Assembly: GCA_958295925.1 (NCBI GenBank)
Contig: CATQHL010000001.1
Span: forward strand, 1,437,753 to 1,501,752
Direction of reading: 5' to 3'
From: an uncultured Acidimicrobiales bacterium
GTDB lineage: Bacteria > Actinomycetota > Acidimicrobiia > Acidimicrobiales > CATQHL01
DNA: 64,000 bases
The notes under the pieces were generated by a model. The model had not been told where the DNA came from. It did not search any database and worked only from the letters and a program-made list of their open reading frames with translations. This document shows, in pieces, positions 23,683 to 31,916 of the stretch. Both the position numbers and the translations under genes were made by a program. The first letter of the stretch is position 1; each line of letters begins with the position of its first letter.

Positions 23683-25320
23683 CTAAGAACCGCCGCCTAG
23701 CTCAAATCCCACTTCCGCACCGCCGTCTGCAGCGTTCTTGACCCAGACGTGGCCGTCGTGAAGTTCCACGATCTGTTTTACGATGGCCAGCCCCAACCCT
23801 GAACCAGGCTGGGATTGCGCTGCCACCGAGCGGTAGAAGCGATCAAAGACCCTGGGCAGGTCTTCGTCAGGTATTCCCTGGCCCTGGTCGTGCACTACTA
23901 GACGCCTACCGTCCACGACCACGCGGACGGGCGAGTCGTCAGGGCTGAACTTCAGGGCGTTTCCAATGAGGTTGTCGATGGCCCGCCCAAGAGCTTCAGG
24001 GCGGCACGTTAGCGATTCTGAGGTGACCGCTTCCACTGATATTGCCCTGTCGGTGCGCCGAGCGGCCTTTTCAACTGCCGCGTTGGCCAATGCCTCAAGG
24101 CTGGCCTCGCTGGATGGCTCGTCTACCCCAACGCCATCCCCGCCTGCTAGTTCAAGCAGTTCTCCTACCGACTTGCTTAGATGCTTAAGTTCTTCGGACA
24201 TGTCGGAGAGAATCTGCTCCTGTTCAGTGGCTGGCAGCGAGCCGGAGCGCATCATGAGGTCTACGTTTGCGCGGATGCTCGTGAGGGGGGTCCGTAGTTC
24301 GTGGCCGGCGTCGGCTACTAGGCGGCGCTGCTGCTGGCGTGAGAGGCGAAGCGCTTCAAGCATGGCGTTAAAGCTGCGCCCCAACCTGCCAACTTCGTCT
24401 TTTCGCTCAATTTCAATGGGGGTTGTCAGGTCCTGAGTGGCGGCGACTTGCTCTGCTGCGTCGGTGAGTTGCCTGACCGGCTTTGTCACCCTTCGCGCCA
24501 GCATCCACGCGCCCGTGCCGGAAAAGAGCGCCACGGCCGCACCAATGAAGATGCTGAGCAGGAGGAGGTCGCGCAGAGCGCCGTTGATCTCATCGAGGTC
24601 TCTGGCCACCTGAACGGCACCGCCGTCCGGAAGAGGGGCAGTGAGCATTCTGAACTCTCGATCGTCTACTAACACGGTTCTGTGCACAGACTCGCGGCTC
24701 GTGTAGGCAACGTGTTGGTCGGCTTTTTCTACCGGGTAGCCCCTTGCCAGCGGCGCTGCTCCCACTGTCTGCGTGTAGGCAACGTGGTGGTCGGCCGTTT
24801 CTACCGGAAGTGTGAGGTAACTGCCTAGCACGGGCTTTGCCATTTCGTCGATGATTTGAACCACAGCATCAAAGCCGAGTGGAAACGCCGTGAAGGGCGA
24901 GAGTATCAGAGCCGAGGGCGCGTCGAATCCTGAGTCCCATTCCGGCAAGTCGGAATCCCAATAGGGCGGGTAATTCTGATCCACTAGATTTTCTGGGTAG
25001 AGAGGTTCCCCAAATGCCCCCTTTTCAGGTTTTGCGATTTCAGACTTGTCCAAAACCTTGATGTATGGCTTGCGGGAATCTGGCTGAAGCTCGACTTCGC
25101 TGTCCTCGTGCCAGTATTCGAAACCGGGTTCCAGCTTTTCGGCAATAAGGGTAAAGATGTCGGTAATGCCCGCTATCTGCTCTCCCCTGAACTCGAGGAA
25201 GTCGTCGACTTCGTTATACAGCTCTCTTTGTGTCACCAAGTAATTTGCGACGACCACGGCGCAGGTCGTCGTAAGTACAACAGAAAAAACCAGCAGCGCA
25301 ATACGGGTCCGCAAATTCAT
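23683..25320 (-). CDS. Membrane sensor histidine kinase (MprB-like)
   Basis: A 545-residue sensor kinase. Membrane helix 1 is at 7-27 and helix 2 at about 251-276, enclosing a ~220-residue extracellular sensor region with many Pro and acidic residues. A HAMP linker (277-330) follows, then the HisKA box RRLVADAGHELRTPLTSI with phospho-acceptor His340. The ATPase domain has N-box AIDNLIGNALKF, G1 VVHDQGQGIP, RVFDRFYRS and G2 GSGLGLAIV. The sensor domain contains a duplicated stretch, ADHHVAYT and ADQHVAYT, from a 72-bp duplication. Its ATG overlaps the response-regulator stop (ATGA), so the two are cotranslated. The layout is that of actinobacterial MprAB/TcrYX-type envelope-stress systems; the signal is unknown. 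Confidence 0.92.
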   Translation of the reverse strand: MNLRTRIALLVFSVVLTTTCAVVVANYLVTQRELYNEVDDFLEFRGEQIAGITDIFTLIAEKLEPGFEYWHEDSEVELQPDSRKPYIKVLDKSEIAKPEKGAFGEPLYPENLVDQNYPPYWDSDLPEWDSGFDAPSALILSPFTAFPLGFDAVVQIIDEMAKPVLGSYLTLPVETADHHVAYTQTVGAAPLARGYPVEKADQHVAYTSRESVHRTVLVDDREFRMLTAPLPDGGAVQVARDLDEINGALRDLLLLSIFIGAAVALFSGTGAWMLARRVTKPVRQLTDAAEQVAATQDLTTPIEIERKDEVGRLGRSFNAMLEALRLSRQQQRRLVADAGHELRTPLTSIRANVDLMMRSGSLPATEQEQILSDMSEELKHLSKSVGELLELAGGDGVGVDEPSSEASLEALANAAVEKAARRTDRAISVEAVTSESLTCRPEALGRAIDNLIGNALKFSPDDSPVRVVVDGRRLVVHDQGQGIPDEDLPRVFDRFYRSVAAQSQPGSGLGLAIVKQIVELHDGHVWVKNAADGGAEVGFELGGGS

Positions 25321-26018
25321 GGTCTGCGCAACACGTAGCCGACGCCCCGGACCGTTTGGATGAGTCGAGGCGAGTCCTCCCGCTCGATCTTGCGGCGAAG
25401 GTATCCGATGTAGACATCCAGCGACTTGGAGGTGTCTTCGAAGTTGTATCCCCAGATCGCCTCGTATATGGCTTCCCGCCTCATTACCGAGTCCGCATTG
25501 AACACCAGCAGTTCCAGCAGGTCAAACTCAGTCTTTGTGAGCGCAACCTCCTGCCCCCTTCGCTTCACGGTGCGCCCTGCCCGGTCAATCTCCAAGTCGC
25601 CTACCTGCAGAATCGTCCCCTTGTTGCCACTGCCCTTGCTGGTCACGCTCGTGCGACGTAACAGCGCCCGTATGCGGGCGAGCAGCTCATCTAGTGCAAA
25701 TGGCTTGACGAGGTAGTCGTCGGCTCCGGCGTCGAGACCTGCCACCCGATCTCCAATTTCCGTACGGGCGGTCAGCATCAGCACTGGACGGCTGTTCCCG
25801 GCAGCCCGCAGTCGACGGCATACCTCCAATCCGTCTACATACGGCATCGTGATGTCCAAAATCACCAGGTCTGCAGGCTGATGCGTCAACATTGTCAGCG
25901 CCTCTGCGCCATCGCTTGCCCGCTTCACTTCGTAGCCCTCGTGGCTGAGGGCGCGAAAAAGCACATTGCTGATGCTGGGGTCGTCCTCTGCCACGGCAAT
26001 CGTGCTGCGTTTTGTCAT
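25317..26018 (-). CDS. OmpR-family response regulator (MprA-like)
   Basis: About 233 residues from ATG at 26018; upstream the frame runs to 26081 but homology begins at this Met. The receiver domain has the acidic pair AEDDPS, phospho-acceptor Asp55 in LVILDITMPY, Thr in LMLTAR and Lys in DDYLVKPFALDELL. A winged-helix DNA-binding domain follows, with LTKTEFDLLELLV, DVYIGYLRRKIE and TVRGVGYVLR. It precedes the histidine kinase gene with a 4-bp overlap. The 158-bp region upstream also contains the start region of the divergent duplicated-domain protein gene, which makes that gene a plausible target. Confidence 0.93.
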   Translation of the reverse strand: MTKRSTIAVAEDDPSISNVLFRALSHEGYEVKRASDGAEALTMLTHQPADLVILDITMPYVDGLEVCRRLRAAGNSRPVLMLTARTEIGDRVAGLDAGADDYLVKPFALDELLARIRALLRRTSVTSKGSGNKGTILQVGDLEIDRAGRTVKRRGQEVALTKTEFDLLELLVFNADSVMRREAIYEAIWGYNFEDTSKSLDVYIGYLRRKIEREDSPRLIQTVRGVGYVLRRP

Positions 26019-26176
26019 GCCTGTGTTGACGGTAGCCCAATATTCCTGTGTGGATAGGGGGCTTTCGGGGTTTCTTACCAAGCTCTTGCTTTCCTTTTAC
26101 ACCCTTATTAGTTCCGGATGTGAATCTGATTATGTGCCTTGAAATTCAACGGCACGTAATCTGAAAGGAGCAGCAA

Positions 26177-27073
26177 GTGGAAGAAAAAGAAGTCGGTCGT
26201 GAAGTCGGCCAATCGAAAACCAAACGGCCTCGGTTGTTTGTTCTGGTGACCGTGGTTGTGGCGGTAATCGCCGCCCTCGTGAGCGTTTTGGTGAGTTCGG
26301 CAGGCCCTTCGGCAGCCAGCGAACCCGACGCCGACGCCGCAGTTGGGGCTGAGATTTCCGACGCCGCAGTTGGGGCTGAGATTGCCGATCACTTTGAGGA
26401 CGAGTTGACGGAAGTCGCTGATGGCCTCAAGGTGGTCCTGTCACCGCTCGTCGCCGACGGGACGCTGACTCAAGCTCAGCTTGACGCAGTAATCGAGGCG
26501 TTCGTTGAAACCGCGCGGGCTGAGAAGCAGGCGGCACTGGCGTGTTTCTCGGCGCTGGATGCTTTGGAGACTAAGCCTAGCGACCTCTCCGAGGTGCCAG
26601 AGTGTGCAGAGTTGGTAGAAGAGTATGACGACGAGGCTCATGGGCTGGATGGTGATTCGGACGGAGCCCATGGGGCTGATATAGCGGCCTACTGGGCGAA
26701 TGAGTTGGCGGAAGCCAGTGAAAAGTTTGCGGTGGTATTGTCACCGCTCGTCGCTGATGGGACGCTTACTCAGGCTCAGGTAGACGCGGTGATCGAAGCT
26801 TTTCTCGTGGAGATCAGGGAAAAACATCAGGCACTGATGGCATGCTTCTCGGCAATGGAGGCTATGGATCCCAAGCCAACCGATCCGGCAAATCTGCCAG
26901 AAGAGTGCACTGCTGTTTTCGGTGATTTTGAATTCTTGGAAGGCCACAAAATCGTCGACGGTGACGAGGCTTCCGAAATAGAGAAAGACTTTGATGCTAC
27001 GGTGCCCGACGCCGACATTGGCTGGTGGAGCGAGCATCCTTCGGGCGATGGCGACGGGAGTGGAGGCACATGA
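26177..27073 (+). CDS. Single-pass exported protein with two copies of a ~70-residue domain
   Basis: A 298-residue protein starting at GTG 26177 with GAAAGGAG as ribosome-binding site. A charged N-terminus precedes one hydrophobic helix (about 19-41). Outside lie two homologous helical units: one begins DHFEDELTEVADGLKVVLSP, the other AYWANELAEASEKFAVVLSP. Both continue LVADGTLTQAQ, VDAVIEAF or similar, then ACFSAMEAM, and end in a Cys near PEC/PEEC, so each has a Cys pair. A perfect 26-bp duplication (26331 and 26358) gives two AAVGAEI units just after the membrane helix. The TLTQAQ segments resemble elements of short repeats found in exported actinobacterial proteins. Function unknown; divergent from the two-component system, hence perhaps its partner or target. 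Confidence 0.75.
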   Translation: MEEKEVGREVGQSKTKRPRLFVLVTVVVAVIAALVSVLVSSAGPSAASEPDADAAVGAEISDAAVGAEIADHFEDELTEVADGLKVVLSPLVADGTLTQAQLDAVIEAFVETARAEKQAALACFSALDALETKPSDLSEVPECAELVEEYDDEAHGLDGDSDGAHGADIAAYWANELAEASEKFAVVLSPLVADGTLTQAQVDAVIEAFLVEIREKHQALMACFSAMEAMDPKPTDPANLPEECTAVFGDFEFLEGHKIVDGDEASEIEKDFDATVPDADIGWWSEHPSGDGDGSGGT

Positions 27074-27163
27074 CGCTTTCCGACCCCAGGGTGCGAGTCT
27101 GATTCGAGCTGGCCCGCACCCAGAACGGGGACAATCACTCCAGGGTCAGCAGTCCTCAACCCA

Positions 27164-27199
27164 GCAAGGTGCACCCGGCAGTTGCCGGGTGCACCTTGC
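27164..27199 (+). terminator. 17-bp perfect inverted repeat downstream of the duplicated-domain gene
   Basis: GCAAGGTGCACCCGGCA (27164-27180), two bases, then TGCCGGGTGCACCTTGC (27183-27199): a perfect 17-bp stem followed by AATTT. It lies 90 bp after the stop and directly before the decayed methylase. A rho-independent-type terminator is the simplest reading, though the run of T is short. Confidence 0.7.
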
Positions 27200-27239
27200 A
27201 ATTTAGTGCCTGGTTGCTGGTGCGCTGCCGCAATGGGCG

Positions 27240-27902
27240 ATGTCTGTCACATCTAACGACATCGACTCGGAACTAGTCAATTTCTTCGAGGTGCTGCGTG
27301 ACGCTGAAACTAGCGACGAACTGATCAGGGCTATTGCTTCGACGCCATTATCGCGTGAGGAGTTGGTTCGTGCTTGCGAACCTTCGGTCGACATCGGCAA
27401 GGTGGAACGGGCTAGGCGGTTTTTCGTCCGCGCGCGGCAGACGCGGACTGGGCTGGCGCAGACTTCTTCTGAAGGACGGTGGGCGCATTGCGTGCTGACT
27501 TCACGGGCTGGCATGTCCGGGGCAGTGTCACGCTGGCTTGGTTCGGTGGATGGGTTGTCGGAGATCGTGCAGCGTCTGCAGCGCATTCAGATAGAGAACG
27601 CTCCTGCGCTTGAGGTTCTAGAGCGGTGCGACACTCCCGAGACGCTCTTCTACCTCGCCCCTCCCTATGTACATGAGGCTAGGGGTGATAAATCTGCCTA
27701 TGGAGTGGAGATGACAGATGCCGATCACAAGGAGCTTTCAATAGTCTTGCATGGAATCAAGGGTCGGGCTGCGATTTCCGGAAAACTCTCACGAGAGGGA
27801 GGAAATAGAACAATACGAGGTTCTGGGTCAGGCGCTGCCGTCCGATGCGTTTGCGACGGATTTGTCGTCTTGGGGTTTTGGGTGTTCGTGGGTCTGTGGT
27901 GA
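27240..27902 (+). pseudogene. Decayed D12-class adenine-N6 DNA methylase (Dam-like) fragment
   Basis: The translated product matches the middle of a D12 (Dam-type) methylase: DSELVNFFEVLRDAE, TPLSREELVRACEPS, ERARRFFVRARQTRTG, VSRWLGSVDGLSEIVQRLQ, VQIEN-like IQIENAPALEVLERCD, then TLFYLAPPYVHEARGDKSAYG and VEMTDADHKELSIVL. Three things point to inactivation. The N-terminal ~80 residues with the SAM-binding FxGxG region are missing. The catalytic DPPY motif reads APPY. After KGRAAISG the conserved SGY...Y tail is replaced by unrelated Arg/Gly/Val-rich sequence. The start at 27240 follows directly after a long inverted repeat, so the 5' end may have been lost in a deletion there. An intact but truncated regulatory protein is unlikely. 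Confidence 0.7.
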
Positions 27903-28278
27903 GACGTCCTGTGAGCGCGGCCTGGTTTTCCCAGCACTACTGCAATAGCGGTTCCCACCACTGCATAATCAGGGGGGGTGCGCACGTGGACCGCTGTCGT
28001 CGCCCACCCCATTTAACATCACAGTCGACACAGCGCCCCCACTAGCAGCGGCGCAGCACCGTCGCTGCCAGCGTCAGGTTTGACGACGCAGTCCGCCCCG
28101 ACAACAACTATATCCCGGCTCTCCCTTCCCCAACCTGCCGAGCATTCCAGCCCTCAACCTCCGGGTTTCGTCAAGTTTTCTTAACAATTTCTTGCCTTGT
28201 CACGTAATTCGCTCTAGTCCAAGCCGTAAAGTTAAGGCAGTAACTACATTGCTTAGACACCAATGCTTAGGAGGCGAA
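27903..28278. other. Intergenic region without recognisable genes
   Basis: This 376-bp stretch follows the decayed methylase. Its first part may be further methylase debris but I could not align it. The right end (28150-28278) is more AT-rich and probably contains the promoter of the Met-rich protein gene, which has an AGGAGG site at 28269-28274. No RNA gene, repeat or ORF of note was seen. Confidence 0.5.
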
Positions 28279-29748
28279 ATGAATTCATCGGAAGATGTCA
28301 AAGACGACTCAAGCACCACTGAAGGCCCAAGCGAAGAGTCGGCTTCGATCGAGTCGGTCGAAGCCACGGCAGAAGCAGATTCTCAAGACGCCCCAGTCGC
28401 CGAGGCTCAGGAAGATCGGGCTCAGGAAGACCCCCCCTGGGAGTCAGAGGCGGCCGCTGCGGAGGCAAGTTCTGCTGAAGCCGCCCCGAGCGGCAAAAGA
28501 CGAAGGATGTTCGGCAGGCGCAGCAGCCGACGCAGTGGCGGGCGCAGCGCGGCAGCTGTCTCGGGCCGCCACAATGGAAGGGGCGAAGGAGAAGAACGGC
28601 GCGGGCGCAGCGCAAGGAGCGCCGATCGGCGCACCAGCGGCCCAAGGCGGAGCACGATCTTCGTTGCGGTTGCTGTCACGCTGGCTTTCGCGGTCGGTGC
28701 CGCTGGTTTGGTCATGGGCGTGCTGGGCTATATGGAGGCGCGTGAAGATAAAAGCGGTTCGCACGAGGCCTATTACAGGTACGACGAGATGGGTGATGGC
28801 GGCATGATGGGTGAAGACATGTGGCACGATAAAATGAGTGGAGACATGTGCGGCGGTGACATGGGTGAAGGTATGTGGCACGATGGGGACGGCATGTGCG
28901 GCGACTACATGAACGAGATGGGTGAAGGCATGTGGCCCGGTGAGATGGGTGAAGGATATGAAAAATTCGGCGAAGCCTTAATGTTCTTCGGTTTGCTTGG
29001 AACGTTGCTGAATGACGGCATGTCTGGGATGTGGGGTCGTGACGGGATGTCTGGGATGTGGGGTCGTGACGGCATGCCTGGAATGAAGGGTCGTGATGGC
29101 ATGTCTGGGATGTGGGATCGCGACGGGATGCCTGGAATGAAGTTCGGAAATAAGTTCCGTGGCGCAGTACCTTGGAAAATGTTTGACTTTGACGCCGGTA
29201 AAGGCTTAAGTTTCGGAGTGCCTGGCGAAGACATTGTGCCTGGCGAAGACATTTGGGGTGGTTTCGATGACGACAAGTGGATGGGGGATGACGACAAGTG
29301 GATGGGGGATGACGACAAGTGGATGGGGGATGACGACAAGTGGATGGGGGATGACGACAAGTGGATGGGGGACGGTATGGAAGACATGGACGAAGGTATG
29401 TGGGACAATCCTAGTGACGAGATGCTCGCAGATCTGTTCGGTAAGTTGTTGGGCCCGGAAATCTGGGAAGAATTCGGTTCTGACGGTGAAGGGAGCTTCG
29501 GTTTACCAGACGGGTTGACGTTGGGGGAGTTTCTGCTTCCGTTTCTTGAGGAAATGGATTTGAACGAGGATCAATTGGACATGTTGCGTGAAGCCCTGGA
29601 TTCATCGCAGGATTTCAACTACACAATGGAAGATTCCGGGTTCCGCTGCTGGGGCGACGAATCTGGAAGTTCGCCAGCGCGCTGGAGGGCTTGTGAGCGG
29701 GTCGGAGACGACGCTGGATCAGCCAAACGAACCGGATTGGGCGCATAG
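28279..29748 (+). CDS. Single-pass protein with Met/Asp/Gly-rich extracellular repeats
   Basis: About 489 residues from ATG at 28279. Residues 1-65 are acidic (Ser/Glu/Ala) and 70-125 are strongly basic (RRRMFGRRSSRRSGGRS). One membrane helix follows at about 131-155. The outside part is extraordinary: dense Met with Trp, Asp and Gly, for example GEDMWHDKMSGDMCGGDMGE, four copies of a 9-residue GRDGMSGMW-type unit (DNA 27 bp, 29014-29121) and five exact copies of DDDKWMG (21 bp, 29266-29370). A helical domain with LTLGEFLLPFLEEMDLNEDQL closes the protein. Met-, His- and acid-rich patterns like this recall copper-binding exported proteins, but that is inference. I know no family that matches. 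Confidence 0.72.
   Translation: MNSSEDVKDDSSTTEGPSEESASIESVEATAEADSQDAPVAEAQEDRAQEDPPWESEAAAAEASSAEAAPSGKRRRMFGRRSSRRSGGRSAAAVSGRHNGRGEGEERRGRSARSADRRTSGPRRSTIFVAVAVTLAFAVGAAGLVMGVLGYMEAREDKSGSHEAYYRYDEMGDGGMMGEDMWHDKMSGDMCGGDMGEGMWHDGDGMCGDYMNEMGEGMWPGEMGEGYEKFGEALMFFGLLGTLLNDGMSGMWGRDGMSGMWGRDGMPGMKGRDGMSGMWDRDGMPGMKFGNKFRGAVPWKMFDFDAGKGLSFGVPGEDIVPGEDIWGGFDDDKWMGDDDKWMGDDDKWMGDDDKWMGDDDKWMGDGMEDMDEGMWDNPSDEMLADLFGKLLGPEIWEEFGSDGEGSFGLPDGLTLGEFLLPFLEEMDLNEDQLDMLREALDSSQDFNYTMEDSGFRCWGDESGSSPARWRACERVGDDAGSAKRTGLGA
29014..29370 (+). repeat. Two in-frame tandem arrays: 27 bp x 4 and 21 bp x 5
   Basis: Units of 27 bp start at 29014, 29041, 29068 and 29095, with a partial fifth at 29122; each encodes a variant of DGMSGMWGR. 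Units of 21 bp (GATGACGACAAGTGGATGGG plus G) start at 29266, 29287, 29308, 29329 and 29350 and are identical. Identity of the second array suggests recent expansion or ongoing slippage. Both unit lengths keep frame. Confidence 0.95.
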
Positions 29749-29890
29749 AGCGAATCTGAAGACCGACAGGCAGCCGAATCTCGACTCCACATTTGTGCGA
29801 TTTCCGACAGCCAGTGAGGGCTATTCCACACTAGATCTTGTTCCGCAAAGAGTCAGCCAATCGTCAGCCCTAGAAGGAAATATGAAACTA

Positions 29891-31411
29891 TCAACGTGCA
29901 ACTGTCAACTGCGGGCTCGTGCAGGTTGCGTGTTCGGTTACGAGATCTTCTAGATGTAAGAGTGCTTGTTTATCGTGTGCGCTGCTGAATTGAATTACGG
30001 AGTGTATTGGTTTTCCAAACCCGGTCACAGCTCGCAGAGCCTTGGCGCCTGCACTGTTTTTCTTGGGCAGGTTGGTGGTCAGTAGTATCAGAGGAGGGTG
30101 ATCTCGCTCTGATTGGTGTATGGCACTGGCCTTGCCGAGTGCCTTCCAGAGAGTGTCGGTTCGTTTCAGGCCGGGTCGTAGTGTCACCGAAAACGCACCC
30201 GACACGTCGAAACGCCACTCTTCACCGTTGCGATCCGTAGCCACTAAGTTGAGCGTCACACCACAAGGTAGTTCGATGTTTTCGCTGATTTTCGTGAAGC
30301 CGCTCTCATGCAACAGATCCTTAGCGAGTTCCCTGGCTCTGCGTCCTTCCCGGCTCGAACGACTTTGATAATCTTCCAAACCGGAATTCCTTTCTCTTAG
30401 GTCGGGTTTGTCTGTCATACTCTGCTCTAACGACAAACCTTTGCCAGAAATTTCATCTGAGCCACTATTCTTCCTCGCAAGTCGTTGAAGTTCTCCTTTC
30501 ACTCGAATCTGCGCAATGTCCACGTAAGCAGCGTCGTTGTCAATACCTATGAAGTGGCGCCCGGTGCGCAACGCCGCTACGGCTGTTGTGCCTGAACCAA
30601 TGAACGGATCAAGAACCAGATCGTTTTCGTAGGTGTAGAGCTCAATTAGTCGCTGTGGCAGTTCTACGGGAAAGGGTGCTGGATGACCAACTTGAGTTGC
30701 GGACTCGGGCGGGATTTCCCAAACATCGGTTGTCGCTTCCGCAAATTCGTCTGCTGTGATCGTGGCTAGGCAGGGGTGCTTATGCTGCTGTCTGTGACGA
30801 GCGTTAAGCGCCCGGTCGAAGCGGCTCTTGGAAGCGATCACAATCCGCTCGGTCAGGTCGCGCAGCACTGGGTTGCTTGGCTTCCTGTAGCTACCCCAGG
30901 CACAGTTTCCGTTTGCCCCGTTCGCCTTTTTCCAGATCACTTCTCCCCGCAGCAGCAACTTAAGACGATCTTGCAGAATGTGAATCACGTCGGATGAAAG
31001 CGACCTATATGGTTTTCTCCCCAAATTTGCCACATTAACAGCAATCCGACCGCCCGGCTCCAACTTGCGTACGCACTCTGCGAAGACATCGTGCAGCATT
31101 TCAAGGTATTCTCCATACGATGCAGGAACTAGTCCCTGGCCTAGAGACTCTTCATATTCCTTACCTACAAAATACGGTGGAGAAGTGACAACAAGAGCCA
31201 CTGAATTATCAGCTATTTCCCCGTGCTTGTCCATTTCACGTGCGTCTCCCCGCCAGAGTTGATCGACGCACAAAGGTTGATTGATCGAGTCGTTGCCACT
31301 GTCTACCGCTTGCATGGGAAAGCGGGAATAAAATGCCGAGGAGTCGTGTCCCTCCCGTCGGCTCACCCCAAAAGCCTGGGTTGCGGTAGTGCGCCTTTGC
31401 CGTTTAGACAT
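29891..31411 (-). CDS. DNA methyltransferase (beta-class, SPPY) fused to a C-terminal domain
   Basis: About 506 residues from ATG at 31411 (ribosome-binding site GGAAGGA). The methylase part (about 45-300) has the catalytic motif TSPPY at 76-80 first, and the SAM-binding DPFIGSGTTAVAAL at 268-281 last, the beta-class order typical of N4-cytosine and some N6-adenine methylases. WEIPPE and HPAPFPVELPQRLIEL lie between. After a charged linker a separate domain follows (about 345-506): a helix with RRARELAKDLLHESGF, then LVATDRNGEEWRFDVSGAF, RTDTLWKALGKAS and PPLILLTTNLP. This part has a nuclease-like alpha/beta pattern but no certain catalytic motif. Last gene of a three-gene restriction-modification operon. 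Confidence 0.85.
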   Translation of the reverse strand: MSKRQRRTTATQAFGVSRREGHDSSAFYSRFPMQAVDSGNDSINQPLCVDQLWRGDAREMDKHGEIADNSVALVVTSPPYFVGKEYEESLGQGLVPASYGEYLEMLHDVFAECVRKLEPGGRIAVNVANLGRKPYRSLSSDVIHILQDRLKLLLRGEVIWKKANGANGNCAWGSYRKPSNPVLRDLTERIVIASKSRFDRALNARHRQQHKHPCLATITADEFAEATTDVWEIPPESATQVGHPAPFPVELPQRLIELYTYENDLVLDPFIGSGTTAVAALRTGRHFIGIDNDAAYVDIAQIRVKGELQRLARKNSGSDEISGKGLSLEQSMTDKPDLRERNSGLEDYQSRSSREGRRARELAKDLLHESGFTKISENIELPCGVTLNLVATDRNGEEWRFDVSGAFSVTLRPGLKRTDTLWKALGKASAIHQSERDHPPLILLTTNLPKKNSAGAKALRAVTGFGKPIHSVIQFSSAHDKQALLHLEDLVTEHATCTSPQLTVAR

Positions 31412-31415
31412 CTTT

Positions 31416-31916
31416 CTAAGTCCTTCCAAGGTTCAAACGTATCCAACTTGGCAAGTCTTCGACAGGCCTTGGTTTATCAGGTCGTTTGGTTAGCTTGAAC
31501 GTTACGCTTTGTCCTTCAGCCATTCTTACAAGGTGGCCAGCCTTTCCTTCAGCAACTTCTCCTTTTGACCAAGCATTGAATACTAATGAGAATGGTCTCA
31601 CACCTAAGCAGAGGAGAAAGTCATATGGTCTGTCTAGACGTATATGATTAAATTGAAAGTTTCCACTAGTATCTTCAGATGCTGTCTTTACTTCGAATGA
31701 CTTGTGTTCAATTTCAATGTCCAAACTTCTGCTTCGTGAGCCAAAAGGCGAAGTCAGGATATCGAATCCTTGAAGGTAGCGAAGAATAAATTGTTCTCCG
31801 ATATCTCCACGATTTGTATTTGGAACTTGACGAAAAGATTCTAGTGGCGTGTCAGTCCATATAGTCTTTGGAGTATTTTCGCCGATAACAACCAGCATTA
31901 GCTCGACAGCGTTCAT
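31416..31916 (-). CDS. Putative type II restriction endonuclease (PD-(D/E)XK-like)
   Basis: About 166 residues from the ATG at 31916, whose ATGA overlaps the stop of the first methylase gene. The region RGDIGEQFILRYLQGF followed by RSLDIEIEHKSFEVKTAS matches a PD-(D/E)XK active site: Glu41, Asp66, Glu75 and Lys77 in a D-x8-E-V-K arrangement. The rest, DRPYDFLLCLGVRPFSLVFNAW, resembles the beta-strands of small restriction enzymes and Mrr-like nucleases. DNA here is visibly more AT-rich than the flanks, suggesting horizontal acquisition. Its position between two DNA methylase genes makes it the probable nuclease of the system. Recognition site unknown. Confidence 0.72.
   Translation of the reverse strand: MNAVELMLVVIGENTPKTIWTDTPLESFRQVPNTNRGDIGEQFILRYLQGFDILTSPFGSRSRSLDIEIEHKSFEVKTASEDTSGNFQFNHIRLDRPYDFLLCLGVRPFSLVFNAWSKGEVAEGKAGHLVRMAEGQSVTFKLTKRPDKPRPVEDLPSWIRLNLGRT

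Noticed and set aside
27740..27948. Frameshifted C-terminal part of the D12 methylase in another frame
   Set aside because: An alternative frame is open here, but I could not recognise the conserved SGY or later methylase motifs in it.
29014..29370. CRISPR-like array
   Set aside because: The repeats are directly adjacent with no unique spacers and are translated in frame.
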